Origin: Streptomyces sp. NRRL S-244
GTDB lineage: Bacteria; Actinomycetota; Actinomycetes; Streptomycetales; Streptomycetaceae
Reading direction: 5' to 3'
Assembly: GCF_000717915.1 (NCBI RefSeq)
Contig: NZ_JOCX01000037.1
Coordinates: 1 to 46,783, forward strand
Length of the DNA stretch: 46,783 bases
Part shown: piece after piece, positions 22,940 through 30,212 of the stretch
Layout of the letters: every line of letters starts with the position of its first letter
Position numbering within the stretch: the stretch's first letter is position 1
Notes under the pieces: generated by a model
Told to the model about the DNA's origin: nothing
The model's database searches: none
What the model saw: only the letters and a program-made list of their open reading frames with translations
Program-made: the position numbers and the translations under genes

Positions 22940-24462
22940 CAGCGTCCGGCCTCCTGCGTGGTGTTCAAGATGTTCACGTCGCGGAACAGCGCGGACGGGC
23001 AGCCGTGCGAGACGGCCGCGACCTGGCCCGGCTGGGCCTTGCCGCAGTTGAAGGCGCCGCCCAGGACGTAGGTCTGGGGGCCGCCGACCTTCTCCATCGA
23101 CCCCCAGAAGTCGGTGGTCGTGGCCTGGTAGGCGACGTCGCGCAGCTGCCCGGCCAGCTTGCCGTTCTCGATCCGGAAGAACCGCTGCCCGGTGAACTGG
23201 AAGTTGTAGCGCTGCATGTCGATCGACCAGGAGCGGTCGCCGACGACGTAGATGCCGCGCTCCACCCCGCCGATCAGGTCCTCGGTGGACAGCCCGCCCG
23301 GATCCGGCCGGAGCGAGACGTTCGCCATCCGCTGGACGGGCACGTGCCCGGGGGAGTCGGCGAAGGCACAGCCGTTGGAGCGGCCCAGGTCGGTGAGCTT
23401 CGCGATCCGGCGGTCCAGTTGGTAGCCGACCAGGGTGCCGTCCTTGACCAGGTCCCAGCTCTGCGCCTGGACGCCCTCGTCGTCGAAGCCGACGGTGGCG
23501 AGCCCGTGCTCGGCGGTGCGGTCACCCGTCACGTTCATGACCGGGGAGCCGTACTTGAGCTTGCCCAGCTGGTCGAAGGTGGCGAAGGAGGTCCCCGCGT
23601 ACGCCGCCTCGTAGCCCAGCGCCCGGTCGAGCTCGGTGGCGTGGCCGATGGACTCGTGGATCGTGAGCCACAGGTTGGACGGGTCCACGACCAGGTCGTA
23701 GCGCCCCGCCTCGACGCTCGGCGCCCGCATCTTCTCGGCGAGCAGTCCGGGGATCTGCTCCAGCTCGGTGTCCCAGTCCCAGCCGGTGCCGGTCAGGTAC
23801 TCCCAGCCGCGCCCGGCCGGCGGGGCGATGGTGCGCATCGAGTCGAACTCGCCGGTGGTCGCGTCCACGGCGACCGCGGTGAGCTGCGGGTGGATCCGTA
23901 CGCGCTGCTGCGTGGTCATGGTGCCGGCGGTGTCGGCGTAGAACTTGTTCTCGTGGACGGCGAGCAGCGAGGCGTCGACGTGCGCCACCCCGTCGGCGGC
24001 CAGCAGCCGCGAGCTCCAGTCGGCGAGCAGGGCCGCCTTCTCCGCGTCCGGCACCTCGAACGGGTTCACGTCGTACGCGGAGATCCACGTCTTGTCGGCG
24101 TGCACCGGCTCGTCGGCGAGCTCCACCCGCTCGTTCGAACCCGCGGCCTTGATGACCTGAGCGGACAGCTTCGCCATGGCCACGGCCTGCGAGGCCACCT
24201 TGGCGGCGCCGTCCATGGTCAGGTCCACACCGGAGGCGAATCCCCAGCTGCCCCCGTGCACCACCCGGACCGCGTAGCCGAGGTCGGTGGTGTCCGAACT
24301 GCTCGAGGGCTTGGCGTCCCGAAGCCGCCAGGCGGCGCTGCGGATCCGTTCGAGCCGGAAGTCGGCATGGTCGCAGCCCAGCGCGCGGGCCCGCGCGAGC
24401 GCCGCGTCGGCGAGCGCCCGCAGGGGCAGCGCGGTGAAGGCCGCGTCGATGGAATGGGGCAC
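22939..24462 (-). CDS. tldD: Metallopeptidase TldD
   Basis: Catalytic subunit of the TldD/TldE protease, 507 residues. The zinc motif HESIGHATELDRALGYEAAYAG gives HExxxH, and the third ligand Cys is probably in GAFNCGKAQPGQ near the C-terminus. LGYAVRVVHGGSWGFASGVDL lies in the N-terminal domain. The GTG at 24462 (protein MPHSIDAAFTALPLRAL) is chosen because GGGAGGA precedes it; a longer frame up to 24501 lacks a ribosome site. Divergent from fabG across a 185-bp promoter region. Confidence 0.94.
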   Translation of the reverse strand: MPHSIDAAFTALPLRALADAALARARALGCDHADFRLERIRSAAWRLRDAKPSSSSDTTDLGYAVRVVHGGSWGFASGVDLTMDGAAKVASQAVAMAKLSAQVIKAAGSNERVELADEPVHADKTWISAYDVNPFEVPDAEKAALLADWSSRLLAADGVAHVDASLLAVHENKFYADTAGTMTTQQRVRIHPQLTAVAVDATTGEFDSMRTIAPPAGRGWEYLTGTGWDWDTELEQIPGLLAEKMRAPSVEAGRYDLVVDPSNLWLTIHESIGHATELDRALGYEAAYAGTSFATFDQLGKLKYGSPVMNVTGDRTAEHGLATVGFDDEGVQAQSWDLVKDGTLVGYQLDRRIAKLTDLGRSNGCAFADSPGHVPVQRMANVSLRPDPGGLSTEDLIGGVERGIYVVGDRSWSIDMQRYNFQFTGQRFFRIENGKLAGQLRDVAYQATTTDFWGSMEKVGGPQTYVLGGAFNCGKAQPGQVAAVSHGCPSALFRDVNILNTTQEAGR

Positions 24463-24522
24463 GGTAGTCCTCCCGGGGTCGGGGCCGGTCGCCTCGATCA
24501 TGTCGCGCTCGGGGCTCTTGTG

Positions 24523-24540
24523 CCTACATCTTTCTGTAGG
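24523..24540. promoter_or_regulatory. Inverted repeat in the tldD-fabG intergenic region
   Basis: CCTACA-TCTTTC-TGTAGG has perfect 6-bp arms. The same 185-bp gap holds an AT-rich CCTATAGG palindrome (24602-24609) 38 bp before fabG, which may include its -10. The gap 24463-24647 holds no gene. Confidence 0.45.
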
Positions 24541-24647
24541 GACTCGACAGAGCCCGTACCGAGGCCCTGTGGGAGATCGATTCTCCGCCGGGGGGACCTG
24601 GCCTATAGGTTTTTGGTACTCAGACAGCTAGTCGAAAGGGTGATCCG

Positions 24648-25367
24648 TTGAGCCGCTCGGTTCTCGTCACCGGAGGAAACCGGGGCATCGGCCTCGCCAT
24701 CGCCCGAGCCTTCGCGCAGGCCGGCGACAAGGTCGCGATCACGTACCGGTCGGGTGAGCCGCCGCAGGAGCTCACCGCGCTCGGCGTCCTGGCGGTCCGC
24801 TGCGACATCACCGACTCCGAGCAGGTGGAGCAGGCCTACAAGCAGATCGAGGACGCGCACGGCGCGGTCGAGGTGCTGGTGGCCAACGCCGGCATCACCA
24901 AGGACACGCTGCTGATGCGCATGTCCGAGGAGGACTTCGCGTCCGTCGTCGACACCAACCTCACCGGCACCTTCCGGGTGGTCAAGCGCGCGAACCGTGG
25001 CATGCTCCGTGCCAAGAAGGGCCGCGTCGTCCTGATCTCCTCGGTCGTCGGGCTGCTGGGCTCGGCCGGCCAGGCCAACTACGCGGCCTCCAAGGCCGCG
25101 CTGGTCGGCTTCGCCCGCTCGCTCGCCCGTGAGCTCGGCTCGCGCAACATCACCTTCAACGTCGTGGCCCCCGGTTTCGTGGACACGGACATGACGAAGG
25201 TGCTCACCGACGAGCAGCGCGCGGGCATCGTCGGCCAGGTACCCCTGGGCCGCTACGCGCAGCCCGAGGAGATCGCGGCAGCCGTGAGCTTCCTGGCGTC
25301 CGACGACGCCGCGTACATCACAGGAGCCGTCATTCCCGTTGACGGCGGATTGGGCATGGGTCACTGA
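24648..25367 (+). CDS. fabG: 3-oxoacyl-ACP reductase FabG
   Basis: NADPH-dependent beta-ketoacyl-ACP reductase of type II fatty acid synthesis, 239 residues. VLVTGGNRGIGLAIA is the cofactor loop, VANAGITKDTLLMRM is the FabG-typical NAG segment, the catalytic set is Ser in LISSVVG with Y145 and K149 (YAASKAAL), and PVDGGLGMGH ends the protein. The TTG at 24648 has GAAAGGG upstream and no alternative start. FabI follows after 5 bp, the same arrangement as the mabA-inhA pair of mycobacteria, so the two reductive steps of elongation are made together. Confidence 0.93.
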   Translation: MSRSVLVTGGNRGIGLAIARAFAQAGDKVAITYRSGEPPQELTALGVLAVRCDITDSEQVEQAYKQIEDAHGAVEVLVANAGITKDTLLMRMSEEDFASVVDTNLTGTFRVVKRANRGMLRAKKGRVVLISSVVGLLGSAGQANYAASKAALVGFARSLARELGSRNITFNVVAPGFVDTDMTKVLTDEQRAGIVGQVPLGRYAQPEEIAAAVSFLASDDAAYITGAVIPVDGGLGMGH

Positions 25368-25372
25368 TCACC

Positions 25373-26143
25373 ATGAGCGGAATTCTCGACGGCAAGCGCA
25401 TCCTCATCACCGGGGTGCTGATGGAGTCGTCCATCGCCTTCCACGCCGCCAAGCTGGCCCAGGAGCAGGGCGCCGAGGTCATCCTCACCGCGTGGCCGCG
25501 CCCCACGCTGACCGAGCGCATCGCCAAGAAGCTGCCGAAGCCGGTCAAGGTGATCGAGCTCGACGTCACCAACGAAGAGCACCTGGCCCGCCTGGAGGGC
25601 CTCGTCCGCGAGGAGCTCGGCAGCCTCGACGGGGTCGTGCACTCCATCGGCTTCGCCCCGCAGGACGCCCTGGGCGGCAACTTCCTGAACACCCCGTTCG
25701 AGTCGGTGGCCACCGCCATGCACGTCTCGGCGTTCTCGCTGAAGTCGCTGACCATGGCCTGCAAGCCGCTGTTCCCGGCGGAGGGCGCGGCCGTTGTCGG
25801 CCTCACCTTCGACGCGCAGTTCGCCTGGCCGCAGTACGACTGGATGGGCCCGGCCAAGGCCGCGCTGGAGGCCACCAGCCGCTACCTCGCCCGTGACCTG
25901 GGCAAGGAGAACATCCGCTGCAACCTGGTCTCGGCCGGTCCGCTCGGCTCGATGGCGGCGAAGTCCATCCCGGGCTTCTCCGAGCTGGCCGACGTCTGGA
26001 ACTCCCGCTCCATGCTGGAGTGGGACATGACCGACCCGGAGCCCGCGGGCAAGGGTGTCGTGGCCCTGCTGTCGGACTGGTTCCCGAAGACCACCGGCGA
26101 GATCGTCCACGTGGACGGCGGCCTGCACGCGATGGGTGCCTGA
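25373..26143 (+). CDS. fabI: Enoyl-ACP reductase FabI (InhA type)
   Basis: NADH-dependent enoyl-ACP reductase, 256 residues. It starts GILDGKRILITGVLMESSIAFHAAKLA, with the atypical FabI glycine loop, carries VVHSIGFAPQDAL, and has the divergent SDR active site Y155-x6-K162 (YDWMGPAKAAL). PLGSMAAKSIPGF matches the substrate loop. FabI is the usual triclosan target, and InhA the isoniazid target. The ATG at 25373 lies 5 bp after fabG. A hairpin terminator follows about 60 bp downstream. Confidence 0.95.
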   Translation: MSGILDGKRILITGVLMESSIAFHAAKLAQEQGAEVILTAWPRPTLTERIAKKLPKPVKVIELDVTNEEHLARLEGLVREELGSLDGVVHSIGFAPQDALGGNFLNTPFESVATAMHVSAFSLKSLTMACKPLFPAEGAAVVGLTFDAQFAWPQYDWMGPAKAALEATSRYLARDLGKENIRCNLVSAGPLGSMAAKSIPGFSELADVWNSRSMLEWDMTDPEPAGKGVVALLSDWFPKTTGEIVHVDGGLHAMGA

Positions 26144-26200
26144 CCGGGGTACCGACGGGTAGGCAGAGGTAGTAGAGGTACTCGTACGTCCGTACGGCGG

Positions 26201-26232
26201 CGGCCGCGTCTCCCTTCCGGGAGGCGCGGCCG
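26201..26232 (+). terminator. Terminator of fabG-fabI
   Basis: CGGCCGCGTCTCCC (26201-26214) pairs with GGGAGGCGCGGCCG (26219-26232), one G-T wobble, 4-base loop. Confidence 0.8.
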
Positions 26233-26387
26233 TCGCCGTATCCGCCGGTGGGGGCGGGGATTCAGGCCGGGTGTTCGATCAGATTTTCGCCCTCCGACCG
26301 GATCTTCCCGAGTCGAAAACCAGGACAGATGCCTGCAAACTGACCGAGCCGGGATCTTCTCGGCTCGTGCGGGGAGGAGGTACGGGA

Positions 26388-26843
26388 GTGCGCGCGAGGC
26401 GGAGCCGAGCGGTATCGCTGCTGGTCACCTCGGTGGTCCTGACGGGATTCCTGATCCCGGGGGCCGACGCGCAGTCCGAGGGGGGCGAAGCGCTGTCCGG
26501 TCCGGAGGCGGTGGCCGTCGTGGAACCGGCCGTCGTGGAGCCCGCCGCCGTCGACCTCGACGAGATCCCCGCCGAGCCGCCCGTACGGCCCCGGCCGCCC
26601 GTCGCCCGGGAGCTGTTCGGCGCCGACTGCGACACCGTGATCGAGGGCTCGCAGGTGTCGGCCACCTGCCTCAACAGCTATCCGGAGACCGATCTCCTGC
26701 GCCTGCACGTGGAGTGCGACCGCTGGTGGGACGTGGACGCGGACAGCGCCGCCGTCGCCCTGGCACCGGCCGGCCGGATCGAGCTCACCAGCCGCTGCTG
26801 GAAGGAGGTCCGCTCGGCCTGGGTGACCCACCAGCGGCCGTGA
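26388..26843 (+). CDS. Secreted hypothetical protein
   Basis: A 151-residue protein with a signal peptide (VRARRSRAVSLLVTSVVLTGFLIPGADA, cleavage near residue 28), a Pro/Val/Glu-rich linker (VVEPAVVEPAAVDLDEIPAEPP) and a small C-terminal domain with four cysteines (ADCDTVI, SATCLNSY, VECDRWWD, SRCWKEV) that could form two disulfides. I do not recognise the family. The GTG at 26388 has GGAGGAGG at good spacing; an ATG at 26271 in the same frame would add 39 residues of uncharacteristic sequence across the fabI terminator region. Confidence 0.75.
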   Translation: MRARRSRAVSLLVTSVVLTGFLIPGADAQSEGGEALSGPEAVAVVEPAVVEPAAVDLDEIPAEPPVRPRPPVARELFGADCDTVIEGSQVSATCLNSYPETDLLRLHVECDRWWDVDADSAAVALAPAGRIELTSRCWKEVRSAWVTHQRP

Positions 26844-26885
26844 GCCGCGGGCGGCCGTGACCCGCCTACGGCCGTGACTCGCGGG
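26835..26885 (+). repeat. Three 17-bp direct repeats at a stop codon
   Basis: GGCCGTGA recurs at 26836, 26853 and 26870 within a degenerate 17-bp unit; the first copy contains the TGA stop of the secreted protein. The repeats occupy the gap before the convergent GntR gene. Confidence 0.6.
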
Positions 26886-26916
26886 CGGCCCCGCCCCCGG
26901 GTCCCTTCCGCGAGGG

Positions 26917-27588
26917 CTACTTCCTGCCGAGGCACGCGAACGGGTAGCCCGCCGCCTCCGACGCCGCCGTGTCCCCGTCCCCGCGCCGGATCGCCTCGAT
27001 CAGCCGGGCGTGGTCCAGGTGCGCAGCGGGATCCAGCTCCGTGCCCACGTCCGTGCGCAGCCAGTCCGCCACCAGGTCGCCGAGGTCCGCGTACAGCTCG
27101 ATGAGCACCTCGTTCTGCGAGGCCGCCACCACCGCCATGTGCAGCGCGACGTCCGCCGCCACGAACCGCTCCGCGTCCCCGCTCGCCCAGGCCTCCTCGC
27201 GCCGCGCCAGCAGGGCGTCCAGCTGCCCCAGGTCCCGCTCGGTGCGCCGCTCCGCCGCCAGCCGGGCCGCGGCGGACTCCAGCGTCGAGCGGAGCTCGGC
27301 GATGTGGCGCGGGTCGGCGTTCGCGAAGCGGCGGTGCATCACCCCGGCCAGCTCGCTGGTGGCGATGACGTACGTCCCCGAGCCCTGGCGGATGTCCAGC
27401 AGCCCGTTGTGCGCCAGTGCCCGGACGGCCTCCCGGACCGTGTTGCGGGCGACGCCCAGCAGTTCCACCAGCTCCGGCTCGGTGGGGATGCGGGCCCCGA
27501 CGGGCCATTCGCCGGACGTGATCTGGTTCCGGAGCTGGGCGATCACCTGGTCGACCAGCGCGGAGCGCCGGGGCGAGGTCAGCGGCAT
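26917..27588 (-). CDS. GntR family (FadR subfamily) regulator
   Basis: A 223-residue repressor. The winged helix (residues 9-72) contains GARIPTEPELVELLGVARNTVREAVRALAHNGLLDIRQGSGTYV, typical of GntR, and the helical FCD ligand domain follows (AELRSTLESAAARLAAE, FVAADVALHMAVVAAS, DHARLIEAIRRGD) with candidate metal ligands Asp and His. The ATG at 27588 is chosen by homology; the frame stays open far upstream but is noncoding there. It is divergent from a CynX/NimT-type MFS gene, with two abutting palindromes between them, so it probably controls that exporter in response to a small carboxylate. Confidence 0.92.
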   Translation of the reverse strand: MPLTSPRRSALVDQVIAQLRNQITSGEWPVGARIPTEPELVELLGVARNTVREAVRALAHNGLLDIRQGSGTYVIATSELAGVMHRRFANADPRHIAELRSTLESAAARLAAERRTERDLGQLDALLARREEAWASGDAERFVAADVALHMAVVAASQNEVLIELYADLGDLVADWLRTDVGTELDPAAHLDHARLIEAIRRGDGDTAASEAAGYPFACLGRK

Positions 27589-27623
27589 ACGGCGGGTTCC
27601 TATCCGAGTCCGGTCCGAGAGGG

Positions 27624-27650
27624 GGTTGTCACCCTCCGAGGGTGACAACC
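27624..27650. promoter_or_regulatory. 27-bp perfect palindrome, likely GntR operator
   Basis: GGTTGTCACCCTC (27624-27636), one central C, and GAGGGTGACAACC (27638-27650). It lies 35 bp from the GntR start and overlaps the -35 region (GTGACA, 27642-27647) of the MFS promoter. Confidence 0.75.
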
Positions 27651-27665
27651 AATCATCCCATGATT
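27651..27665. promoter_or_regulatory. Second inverted repeat abutting the 27-bp palindrome
   Basis: AATCAT-CCC-ATGATT starts at the base after the first palindrome and fills the -35/-10 spacer of the MFS promoter. Confidence 0.65.
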
Positions 27666-27666
27666 C

Positions 27667-27672
27667 TATGAT
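27667..27672 (+). promoter_or_regulatory. -10 element of a probable leaderless promoter
   Basis: TATGAT lies exactly six bases before the ATG at 27679; GTGACA at 27642-27647 is a possible -35 with a 19-bp spacer. No Shine-Dalgarno is present. Confidence 0.65.
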
Positions 27673-27678
27673 GGTGTA

Positions 27679-28992
27679 ATGCCCGACGAAGAAATCCAGA
27701 CCCTGAACCGGCCCGAGGCCGCGCGCACGGTACCCGCACCGTCCCGTTCCGCCGCCCCCACGAGCCCGCAAGCACAGCCGGACCCCACCTGGCTCGGCCC
27801 GGTCCTCATCGTCGGCATCGTGCTGGCCGCCCTCAACCTGCGGCCCGCCATCACCAGCCTCGGCGCCCTCTTCGAGGAGGTCCGCACGGGCCTCGGCATG
27901 AGCGGCACCGTCGCCGGGCTGATCACCTCCGTCCCCGCCCTCTGCTTCGCCGTCTTCGGCATCACCGCGCCCCGGCTCTCCCGCCGCTTCGGCCCGGCCG
28001 CCGTCGTCTGCGCCGGCATGGCCGCCGTCGCCGCCGGGCTGCTGATCCGGCCTTTCGCGCACGGCGCCGCCGGCTTCCTCGCCGCCAGCGCCCTGTCCCT
28101 GGCGGGCATAGCCCTGACCAACGTGCTGCTCCCGGTCATCGTCAAGCGCTGGTTCCCGGACCGCGTGGGCACCATGACCGGCCTGTACTCCATGGCCCTG
28201 GCCCTCGGCACCTCGCTGGCCGCCGCCGTGACCGTGCCCATGACCTCCGCCCTCGGCGGCAGCTGGCGTACGGGCCTGCTGGTCTGGGCCGTGCTCGCAC
28301 TGGTCGCCGTACTGCCCTGGCTGCCCGTCGCGGCGGCCGCCCGGCGCCAGAAGCGTGCCGCGGACTCCCCGGCCGCCGGGGCCGTACGGGCGGACGCGGG
28401 TCCGAAGATCGTCCGCAGCCGTACCGCCTGGGCCCTGGCCTGCTACTTCGGCCTCCAGGCCACCGGCGCGTACATCACCATGGGCTGGCTCCCGCAGATC
28501 TTCCGCGACGCCGGGGTCTCCGCCTCCACCGCGGGCGTCCTGCTCGCCGTCACCATGGTCATGGGCGTCCCGCTCGCCTTCGTCATCCCCAACCTGGCCG
28601 GCCGGATGAAGAACCAGGGGGCCATCGCCGTCACCCTCGGCGCCTTCGGCCTCGTCGGATACACCGGCCTCCACTTCGCCCCCGCCGCCGGAGCCTGGGC
28701 CTGGGCGCTCCTGCTCGGCGTCTCCAACTGCGCCTTCCCCCTCGTCATCACGATGATCGGGCTGCGCGCCAAGTCCCCGGCCGGCGTGGTCAAGCTGTCC
28801 GCCTTCGCCCAGAGCGTCGGCTACCTCATCTCCATCCCCGGACCGCTCCTCATCGGCGCCCTCTACCAGCACAGCGGCGGCTGGGACCTGCCGCTCACCG
28901 TCATGGCGTGCCTGCTGGTCCCGCAGGTCGCGCTGGGCATCCTGGCCGGCCGGGACCGCACGATCGAGGACGAATGCGGCATGCGAGACTGA
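27679..28992 (+). CDS. MFS transporter, CynX/NimT type
   Basis: A 437-residue, 12-helix major facilitator. After a polar N-terminal tail of about 35 residues, helix 1 runs into the subfamily motif AALNLRPAITSLGALFEEV. Further CynX/NimT marks are VLLPVIVKRWFPDRVGTMTGLYSMALALGTSLAAA, LQATGAYITMGWLPQIFRDAG and SAFAQSVGYLISIPGPLLIGALY. E. coli CynX is associated with cyanate and NimT with 2-nitroimidazole export; the substrate here is unknown. The gene appears leaderless, and a small transporter-associated protein follows 5 bp later. Confidence 0.92.
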   Translation: MPDEEIQTLNRPEAARTVPAPSRSAAPTSPQAQPDPTWLGPVLIVGIVLAALNLRPAITSLGALFEEVRTGLGMSGTVAGLITSVPALCFAVFGITAPRLSRRFGPAAVVCAGMAAVAAGLLIRPFAHGAAGFLAASALSLAGIALTNVLLPVIVKRWFPDRVGTMTGLYSMALALGTSLAAAVTVPMTSALGGSWRTGLLVWAVLALVAVLPWLPVAAAARRQKRAADSPAAGAVRADAGPKIVRSRTAWALACYFGLQATGAYITMGWLPQIFRDAGVSASTAGVLLAVTMVMGVPLAFVIPNLAGRMKNQGAIAVTLGAFGLVGYTGLHFAPAAGAWAWALLLGVSNCAFPLVITMIGLRAKSPAGVVKLSAFAQSVGYLISIPGPLLIGALYQHSGGWDLPLTVMACLLVPQVALGILAGRDRTIEDECGMRD

Positions 28993-28997
28993 GCGGC

Positions 28998-29117
28998 ATG
29001 TCGCCCGTACTCGAACCGAACCCGCAGAACAGCCACAAGAAGCTCGGCCTGGTGCTGGGCGCGATGCTGGTCGTCACCGTGATCATCTCCGTCATCGCGA
29101 GCGTCGTCTCCCCCTGA
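28998..29117 (+). CDS. Small transporter-associated membrane protein (SGM_5486-like)
   Basis: A 39-residue protein: a polar start MSPVLEPNPQNSHKK, then one membrane helix LGLVLGAMLVVTVIISVIASVVS. Position 5 bp after a CynX/NimT-type MFS gene, with length and the 'EPNPQN..KK' start, match what I remember as the SGM_5486 family of transporter-associated microproteins in Streptomyces. It probably binds the transporter; the function is not established. Confidence 0.75.
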   Translation: MSPVLEPNPQNSHKKLGLVLGAMLVVTVIISVIASVVSP

Positions 29118-29190
29118 CCCGTCCAGGGGTAGGGGTAACCCCCCAACCCTTAGGGGGCCAGGGTCAGGGTCGACTGGGGTGTGTCCCGGA

Positions 29191-29224
29191 TGGGCACCGC
29201 ACCTTCGAATCCATAGATTCGAAG
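29191..29224 (+). promoter_or_regulatory. Promoter with -10 inside a 22-bp palindrome
   Basis: CTTCGAATC (29203-29211), CATA, GATTCGAAG (29216-29224) is a perfect dyad. TGGGCA (29191-29196) and TAGATT (29214-29219) are separated by 17 bp and would start transcription about 40 bases before the ATG at 29266. The dyad covers the -10, as expected for a repressor site. The G-rich stretch at 29125-29170 upstream holds no gene. Confidence 0.6.
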
Positions 29225-29265
29225 AGAGCGAGCCAGTCCCACCCCGCGTACCCACGGAGGCGGCC

Positions 29266-29466
29266 ATGTCGGCCCCCACACACACTCCCGGTCCCCGAGT
29301 CCACGGCGCCAGCACCCGGCTGCACTGGTGGGCGCTGGCCCTGCCCGCGCTCGCCTTCGGCCTCCTCCTGCTGCTCCTCGCCGGCTCCGGCCAGGCCCAT
29401 GCCGCCACCGGCGAGGCCGCGGCGATCCTCCAGGTCACCGAGCAGATCCTGCGCGTCGTCGGCTGA
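29266..29466 (+). CDS. Small membrane protein, unknown function
   Basis: A 66-residue protein: a polar N-terminus with histidines (MSAPTHTPGPRVHGASTRLHWW), one hydrophobic segment ALALPALAFGLLLLLLAGSGQAHA that looks like a signal anchor or signal peptide (possible cleavage after AHA), then a short amphipathic tail ATGEAAAILQVTEQILRVVG. ACGGAGG lies six bases before the ATG. I do not recognise the family. It has its own promoter with a palindrome. Confidence 0.7.
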   Translation: MSAPTHTPGPRVHGASTRLHWWALALPALAFGLLLLLLAGSGQAHAATGEAAAILQVTEQILRVVG

Positions 29467-29569
29467 CCGGGCCGTACGGCCGAGCCCCGCGGCCCAGCCC
29501 CGCGGCCGACCGCCGCCGAGCCCCCAACACCCTGCGCCCGATGGCCCGATTCATGCGAAGCTGGGAGCC

Positions 29570-30091
29570 ATGAGCGCCGACACACCCCGCAGGATCGTCC
29601 TCCTCCGGCACGCCAAGGCCGACTGGCCCGAGGTGTCCGACCACGAGCGCCCGCTGGCGGAACGCGGCCGCAAGGACGCACCGGCCGCAGGGTTGAAGCT
29701 GTCCGAGACCGGCATCGCCTTCGACCTGGCCCTCTGCTCCACCGCAGCCCGCACCCGTGAGACGTGGAAGCTCGCCGTCCAGGAGATGCCGCACCGGCCG
29801 AAGACCCACTACGAGGAGCGGCTGTACGACGCCTCGCTGGGCGAGCTCATCGCCCTCCTGAACGAGACGTCCGACGAGGTCAAGGACCTCCTCGTCATCG
29901 GCCACAACCCGGGCATGCACGCCCTCGCCGACGCCCTCTCGGGACGCGCGGAGGGCGACACCCTGGCCCGTATGACCCGCACCGGCTTCCCGACCGCGGC
30001 CTTGGCCGTCGTCTCCTTCACCGGCTCCTGGAAGTCCGTGGAGCACGGGGTGGGCACGCTGCTGGACTACTGGACGCCCAAGGACCACTGA
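29570..30091 (+). CDS. SixA-like histidine phosphatase
   Basis: A 173-residue histidine-phosphatase superfamily protein. The catalytic motif is LLRHAKADWP (RHx in place of RHG, as in SixA), a second phosphate-pocket Arg lies in CSTAARTRET, and the second catalytic His is in LLVIGHNPGMHALADALSG. SixA removes phosphate from phosphohistidine in phosphorelay proteins; the substrate here is unknown. The ATG at 29570 is preceded by GGGAG at close spacing. A very strong terminator follows. Confidence 0.92.
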   Translation: MSADTPRRIVLLRHAKADWPEVSDHERPLAERGRKDAPAAGLKLSETGIAFDLALCSTAARTRETWKLAVQEMPHRPKTHYEERLYDASLGELIALLNETSDEVKDLLVIGHNPGMHALADALSGRAEGDTLARMTRTGFPTAALAVVSFTGSWKSVEHGVGTLLDYWTPKDH

Positions 30092-30120
30092 GCGGGCGTA
30101 CGAGCGCCACGACGCGGGGA

Positions 30121-30165
30121 CGAGGGCGGGCCCCGGCGCGATCGATCCGCCGGGGCCCGCCCTCG
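30121..30165. terminator. 18-bp hairpin between SixA-like gene and serB
   Basis: CGAGGGCGGGCCCCGGCG (30121-30138) and its perfect complement (30148-30165) enclose a 9-base loop; it serves the convergent genes on both sides. Confidence 0.85.
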
Positions 30166-30204
30166 TCTGCCCCTCGTCTGCTCCTCGTCTGCTCCTCGTC
30201 CGCG
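30161..30204 (+). repeat. Four tandem 11-bp repeats
   Basis: CCTCGTCTGCY occurs four times head to tail (30161, 30172, 30183, 30194; the last copy varies). The array overlaps the terminator's 3' arm and ends 8 bp from the serB stop. Confidence 0.75.
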
Positions 30205-30212
30205 CGGACGGC

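Noticed and set aside
24648..26143. Start of a polyketide or specialised-metabolite cluster
   Set aside because: FabG and FabI form the normal FAS II reductase pair; no ketosynthase, acyltransferase or carrier protein is nearby.
26271..26387. N-terminal extension of the secreted protein
   Set aside because: The extra residues break the signal peptide and the region lacks a ribosome site; GTG at 26388 has an excellent one.
30161..30204. CRISPR-like array
   Set aside because: The 11-bp units are strictly tandem without spacers.
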